A stretch of 6,852 nucleotides of DNA, taken from Candidatus Zixiibacteriota bacterium (GTDB lineage: Bacteria; Zixibacteria; MSB-5A5; GN15; PGXB01). The translations under genes and the position numbers were made by a program. Shown piece by piece: positions 4,257 to 6,852 of this stretch. How positions within the stretch are numbered: position 1 is the stretch's first letter; each line of letters starts with the position of its first letter. The DNA is taken from NCBI GenBank assembly GCA_030642025.1, contig DAOWOO010000074.1, positions 1-6,852 on the forward strand. Reading direction: 5' to 3'. Below the pieces are notes generated by a model. That model did not search any database. It was given only the letters and a program-made list of their open reading frames with translations, and was not told the DNA's origin.

Positions 4257-6260
4257 CTATTTCATCACATGGTTCATTGTAAAGACATAATTTCTGGCCA
4301 GGTCACGGATAAGCTGAGCCTTGAAAGAACTTCCGTGACCCTGCTTGACATCCTCATAATACCAGACCGGTTTCCCCAGTTTATTGAGAACATAGGCAAA
4401 TCGTCTCGGATCCGAGGGCGGTACCCGCGGGTCATTGAAACCGCCAGTCACCAGAATCGGTTTGCTTGCATTTTCGGCGTAGAATATCGGCGACAGGCTG
4501 CGAACCAATTTGCTTCCCACCTGGCCGTATTCTTTCTCATAGGTGTCGCGGAATACCGCAGGTGAGTGAAGTATATCATGATCTATTTCAGATACGCCAA
4601 CATCGGAAACGACACAGGCGATTTTCTCGGGGCAATGAGTCGCCAGCCAGTTAACCGTATAGCCGCCATACGATGCGCCCCAAATCGCTATTCGATCCGG
4701 GCTTGACCAGCCTTCGTCAATCAGATAGTCAATCGCATGTTCGGCATCCTTGAGCGCTTCGAAACGCTTTTCAAGATTATCCGCCTGCTCATAGGCCGGG
4801 CCGTACCCCGAGGAGCCGCGTACATTCGGACGCATGAATATAAATCCTTTGCTGAGTGCGAAGGCCAAGTTGCGCTGGAAATACGGACGGCTCTGCGACG
4901 GCGGTCCACCGTGATAGTCGATAATAGCCGGGTTAGTGCCGTCTTTTTTGGCGCTGGCCGGAATATAAATGAGCGCCGGAATTTCCCAGCCATCCTCGGA
5001 TTTGTAACGAATTACATCAACCGTGATATCAGAAAAATCAAATCCGAAAGTCGATACCCTTCCGAACTGCTCCAGTTTGGTCTCGCCCAGCCGGAATTTG
5101 TAAACCGTCGGCGGAGCCACCGGCGAGGTGAAGCTAAAGACCACGTCGCCGAGGTCATTGCCGGTAATGGCACTGGTGCCAAACTCGCTTATTACGCCGA
5201 TATCCATTTTTGGAACCGGAACCATATTGCCGTCCAGATCAAAGGCGGTCAATTCCGAGTAGCCGTCTTTGTTCAGAGTTGCCACGCCGATTCCCTGCTT
5301 GCCAAAGAAGGCGAACTCCTCGGATTCCATTTTGGGATCGAAAATCAGTTTGAATTTTTTCGGCTTGTCCGGGTCGAGCAGGCAGAATTTCATAAATTCA
5401 TCGTCTTTTGATTTAGCCGTCGTCAGTGTGATGATCCTGCCGTCCTCGGTGAAGTCGGCGGCCCAGAAGTTGAGCGTATCGGAAAGCTCAGTAACGTCAT
5501 TGGTGTTGATATCATATAACATCAACTGGGCGCTGGAAAAAGACATGGAACGGACATATATAATTTTGCCGTCTTTGTAATCGGCCGGGTAGAACGAGCC
5601 GGGTTCGGTATAGAGCGTATCGACTTTCCCCGCTGAGATCGTATAACGGGCAAAATACATGGTCGTCTTATTGTCGATGTAAAAATAGAAAATATCGGGA
5701 TTGTTGTCGTCGAACATAATCCCGCCGTAACGCTCGGTTCTGCTCTCCAGAAGCGGCCGGAACTGTCCGGCTCGGGTGAAATGCCAGATATCATGCATCT
5801 CATCGCCGAACTTGTTCACCCTGACCAGGAAAAAATCTCCCGACGGATGCACCGTGTAACTGCTGAGCGTGAAACCTTCGTTGGCCCAGTTGTTCGGGGT
5901 CAACTGAATCGGCCAGCCCATCGAGCCGTCGGAATAGAACAGGGCAGAGCTTTCGCCGGTCAGGCGCATCATAAAATAATTCCGCCCGGTGTTGTCGATT
6001 TGCGGGGAGCCGAGATAGTCAATCCCAAGAAGGAATGATAAATCCCGCACGGTCGGTTCCCAGAATTTCGATGATTCCAGCATATCATTGGTAACAGTAT
6101 TACAACTGTCGATATAGGCCAGTATTTTAGTCGTGTCGGTTGTCACCCAGGGATTGATTTCATCCAGAAGTTTCTCCACTTTCGGGGCATCCTGCGCCAT
6201 TAAAGCGGAAAAACCGAATACCAGAAGAACCAGTGACACGGTTAATACTTTGTTTGCCAT
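4257..6260 (-). CDS. Secreted S9-family serine peptidase (prolyl oligopeptidase type)
   Basis: The product is 667 residues from the ATG at 6258-6260. It has a signal peptide (residues 1 to about 22, hydrophobic core LTVSLVLLVFGF, probable cut after LMA), so it acts outside the cytoplasmic membrane. Residues about 70-410 are a repeat-rich region with WD40/propeller-like strands, and about 415-667 are the alpha/beta hydrolase domain. The catalytic triad is S530 in GASYGG, D610 in GGFNDPRVPP and H642 in QGHGSS. HGGP at 450-453 and RPNVRGSSGYG at 477-487 are also S9 signatures, closest to acylaminoacyl/dipeptidyl peptidases (S9C-like). Such enzymes cut short peptides. The frame stays open 62 codons upstream, but the start chosen here has AGGAGGAGA at 6262-6270 and the signal peptide, while the upstream extension overlaps repeats and the promoter. 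It is a separate unit bounded by its own promoter and terminator, with no evident link to the oxidative stress genes. Confidence 0.94.
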   Translation of the reverse strand: MANKVLTVSLVLLVFGFSALMAQDAPKVEKLLDEINPWVTTDTTKILAYIDSCNTVTNDMLESSKFWEPTVRDLSFLLGIDYLGSPQIDNTGRNYFMMRLTGESSALFYSDGSMGWPIQLTPNNWANEGFTLSSYTVHPSGDFFLVRVNKFGDEMHDIWHFTRAGQFRPLLESRTERYGGIMFDDNNPDIFYFYIDNKTTMYFARYTISAGKVDTLYTEPGSFYPADYKDGKIIYVRSMSFSSAQLMLYDINTNDVTELSDTLNFWAADFTEDGRIITLTTAKSKDDEFMKFCLLDPDKPKKFKLIFDPKMESEEFAFFGKQGIGVATLNKDGYSELTAFDLDGNMVPVPKMDIGVISEFGTSAITGNDLGDVVFSFTSPVAPPTVYKFRLGETKLEQFGRVSTFGFDFSDITVDVIRYKSEDGWEIPALIYIPASAKKDGTNPAIIDYHGGPPSQSRPYFQRNLAFALSKGFIFMRPNVRGSSGYGPAYEQADNLEKRFEALKDAEHAIDYLIDEGWSSPDRIAIWGASYGGYTVNWLATHCPEKIACVVSDVGVSEIDHDILHSPAVFRDTYEKEYGQVGSKLVRSLSPIFYAENASKPILVTGGFNDPRVPPSDPRRFAYVLNKLGKPVWYYEDVKQGHGSSFKAQLIRDLARNYVFTMNHVMK

Positions 6261-6261
6261 T

Positions 6262-6270
6262 TCTCCTCCT
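6262..6270 (-). promoter_or_regulatory. Ribosome binding site fixing the peptidase start
   Basis: The minus strand reads AGGAGGAGA directly ahead of the ATG at 6258-6260. No comparable site precedes the longer open frame that begins near 6446. This decides the start in favour of the signal-peptide methionine. Confidence 0.85.
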
Positions 6271-6299
6271 GTATATTTTAAATTTAATTTAGCCCGGTA

Positions 6300-6328
6300 A
6301 GTATATGATGAAACCCTGAAAATTGCAA
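6300..6328 (-). promoter_or_regulatory. Sigma-70-type promoter for the S9 peptidase gene
   Basis: On the minus strand TTGCAA (6323-6328, four of six consensus bases) and TATACT (6300-6305, five of six) are separated by exactly 17 bases. Transcription would start near 6293 and leave a leader of about 33 bases that contains the strong ribosome site. The 10-base tandem duplication at 6329-6350 abuts the -35 box on its upstream side. Assignment rests on spacing and consensus only. Confidence 0.6.
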
Positions 6329-6350
6329 GAGGCCGTGAGAGGCCGTGAGA
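6329..6350. repeat. Tandem duplication of a 10-base unit
   Basis: GAGGCCGTGA occurs twice in direct contact (6329-6338 and 6339-6348) with two more bases of a third copy. It abuts the -35 box of the peptidase promoter. It may be recent slippage, or a pair of protein-binding half-sites spaced by one helical turn. Confidence 0.85.
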
Positions 6351-6357
6351 ATTGAAT

Positions 6358-6528
6358 GGTGACACATCCGCCCGCAGGTGCTGAATCTTTTGGTCTGGTG
6401 GCACTCCCCTTGGGGCATGTTTCCGTTCAAATTGTGAATGTTTCACGACATAGGTAACAGATTAGACTCATTACATATGTAACAGTCAATGAATTGAACC
6501 GTCCCGCACCGCAAGCGGATGTGCCACC
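6358..6528. repeat. Long imperfect inverted repeat (arms 6358-6381 and 6506-6528)
   Basis: The left arm begins GGTGACACATCCGC and ends GGTGC. The reverse complement of the right arm begins GGTGGCACATCCGC and ends GGTGC. The 23-24 base arms differ at about three positions plus one inserted base and are separated by 124 bases. A third copy of the core GGTGGCAC lies at 6397-6404 in the same orientation as the left arm. This looks like a degenerate terminal inverted repeat or a dispersed palindromic repeat. Confidence 0.75.
6443..6485. repeat. Two direct repeats with 25-base period, possible IS-end remnant
   Basis: Copy one at 6443-6460 and copy two at 6468-6485 match at 15 of 18 positions, with consensus TCAYKACATAKGTAACAG. 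Copy two contains the perfect 12-bp palindrome TTACATATGTAA. From memory, repeated blocks containing GACATAGGTAACAG occur at the ends of some IS481-type elements. No transposase gene is present, so at most this is a solo end or a small non-autonomous element. Confidence 0.5.
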
Positions 6529-6592
6529 AAATCCCGGCTGGATAGTGCAGAATAGTGGCTGTATTTATTAATACCGTCAGAGAGTCTTATAG

Positions 6593-6852
6593 TCAGACTT
6601 TTGGCTTTAGGATTGCCGCAATCCCAACCCGGCCGTCAACCAGCACTTCCAACGGCTTTTCCAGCGCTACATGACGAACAGATTCGGTTTCCTCGGCTAT
6701 CGGAAGTGATTCCAGCCAGTCCCAATCAAGAGAATTCTGCGGAGGGTCCTGGTTTAGGGTAAGATAGCCGATTTTGAAGGCTATTAATTTTTGGAAGAAA
6801 TGAGTGCGAAAAGATGGCGCGACGATAAAATCACCGTATCGGGCTTCTATTA
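6593..6852 (-). CDS. C-terminal end of an unrecognised protein, cut by window edge
   Basis: A frame open from the right edge to the TGA at 6593-6595 gives 85 residues; its start lies outside the window. The visible part begins near IEARYGDFIVAPSFRTH, carries a run of aromatic and acidic residues (LDWDWLESLP, at about 41-50) and ends with LEVLVDGRVGIAAILKPKV. I recognise no family, motif, signal peptide or membrane segment in this fragment. The other two minus frames contain stops over the same stretch, and the composition looks protein-coding. It has the same orientation as the peptidase but is separated from it by 332 bases, so they are probably separate units. No convincing terminator follows it. 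Confidence 0.6.
   Translation of the reverse strand, partial: IEARYGDFIVAPSFRTHFFQKLIAFKIGYLTLNQDPPQNSLDWDWLESLPIAEETESVRHVALEKPLEVLVDGRVGIAAILKPKV

Larger units (their letters stand above)
6261..6592. other. 332-base non-coding, repeat-rich stretch upstream of the peptidase
   Basis: No credible gene is seen on either strand. From left to right it holds the peptidase ribosome site and promoter, a 10-base tandem duplication (6329-6350), the first arm of a long inverted repeat (6358-6381), a CCCCTTGGGG palindrome (6406-6415), a small dyad GTGAA/TTCAC (6434-6446), two direct repeats with a 25-base period (6443-6485) overlapping the perfect palindrome TTACATATGTAA (6471-6482), and the second inverted arm (6506-6528). 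The composition suggests a decayed mobile element or a dispersed genomic repeat, not simple promoter DNA. Confidence 0.7.

Noticed and set aside
4737..5411. 224-codon open frame on the plus strand inside the peptidase gene
   Set aside because: It is opposite a strongly supported S9 gene with an intact catalytic triad; the product has no recognisable family and is a shadow of that coding sequence.
6261..6446. 62-codon upstream extension of the S9 peptidase frame
   Set aside because: It lacks a ribosome site and overlaps the promoter and repeats, whereas the ATG at 6258-6260 has AGGAGGAGA and begins a clear signal peptide.
6358..6528. CRISPR array or tRNA-like structure in the repeat-rich stretch
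   Set aside because: There are only two or three imperfect repeat copies without uniform spacers, and no cloverleaf or CCA-type end could be drawn.
6583..6602. AGTCT/AGACT hairpin with three T on the plus strand near the right-edge gene
   Set aside because: The stem is only 5 bp, the T run is on the wrong strand for the minus-strand gene, and part of it lies in the coding sequence.

Overview
All recognisable genes in this window lie on the minus strand, so transcription runs from right to left. The gene set suggests an anaerobic or microaerophilic bacterium. Superoxide is handled by a superoxide reductase, peroxide by rubrerythrin and peroxiredoxins, iron by a ferritin, and a PerR-type Fur-family regulator heads the group. 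No superoxide dismutase or catalase is present in the window. The secreted S9 peptidase with a signal peptide ending in Ala-Gln, the moderate GC content and the strong AGGAGG-type ribosome sites would fit a member of the FCB/Zixibacteria-like lineages. That placement is an impression, not a demonstration.

Layout from right to left. (1) 6593-6852 is the 3' end of an unrecognised gene cut by the window edge. (2) 6261-6592 is a 332-base non-coding stretch. It holds a promoter for the peptidase, a small tandem duplication, an imperfect long inverted repeat and two direct repeats with a 25-base period that look like a decayed mobile-element end. (3) 4257-6260 encodes a secreted S9-family serine peptidase, closed by a convincing Rho-independent terminator at 4206-4234. 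(4) 4134-4162 is a 29-bp palindrome, a probable Fur/PerR operator, in front of perR. (5) 1-4118 is a run of eight closely spaced co-directional genes: perR, a ferritin-like protein, a 2-Cys peroxiredoxin (AhpC/Prx1), thiol peroxidase Tpx, desulfoferrodoxin/superoxide reductase, a rubrerythrin-like diiron protein, ferritin FtnA and rubrerythrin. The last is truncated at the left edge inside its rubredoxin domain.

How they would work together: superoxide reductase turns superoxide into hydrogen peroxide. Rubrerythrin, the peroxiredoxin and Tpx reduce the peroxide. Ferritin, and perhaps the other ferritin-like proteins, keep ferrous iron away from peroxide. PerR, which keeps the metal-site residues of the family, would sense peroxide and relieve repression, including of its own gene. 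Gaps between the eight genes are 4 to 70 bases, with at least one possible internal promoter (before tpx) and small hairpins between some genes.

The most notable points are four: a superoxide reductase that has lost exactly one of the four cysteine ligands of its desulforedoxin-type iron centre (Ser at residue 13); a divergent ferritin-like protein translationally coupled to perR; four ferritin-superfamily genes in one cluster; and the repeat-rich non-coding stretch upstream of the peptidase.
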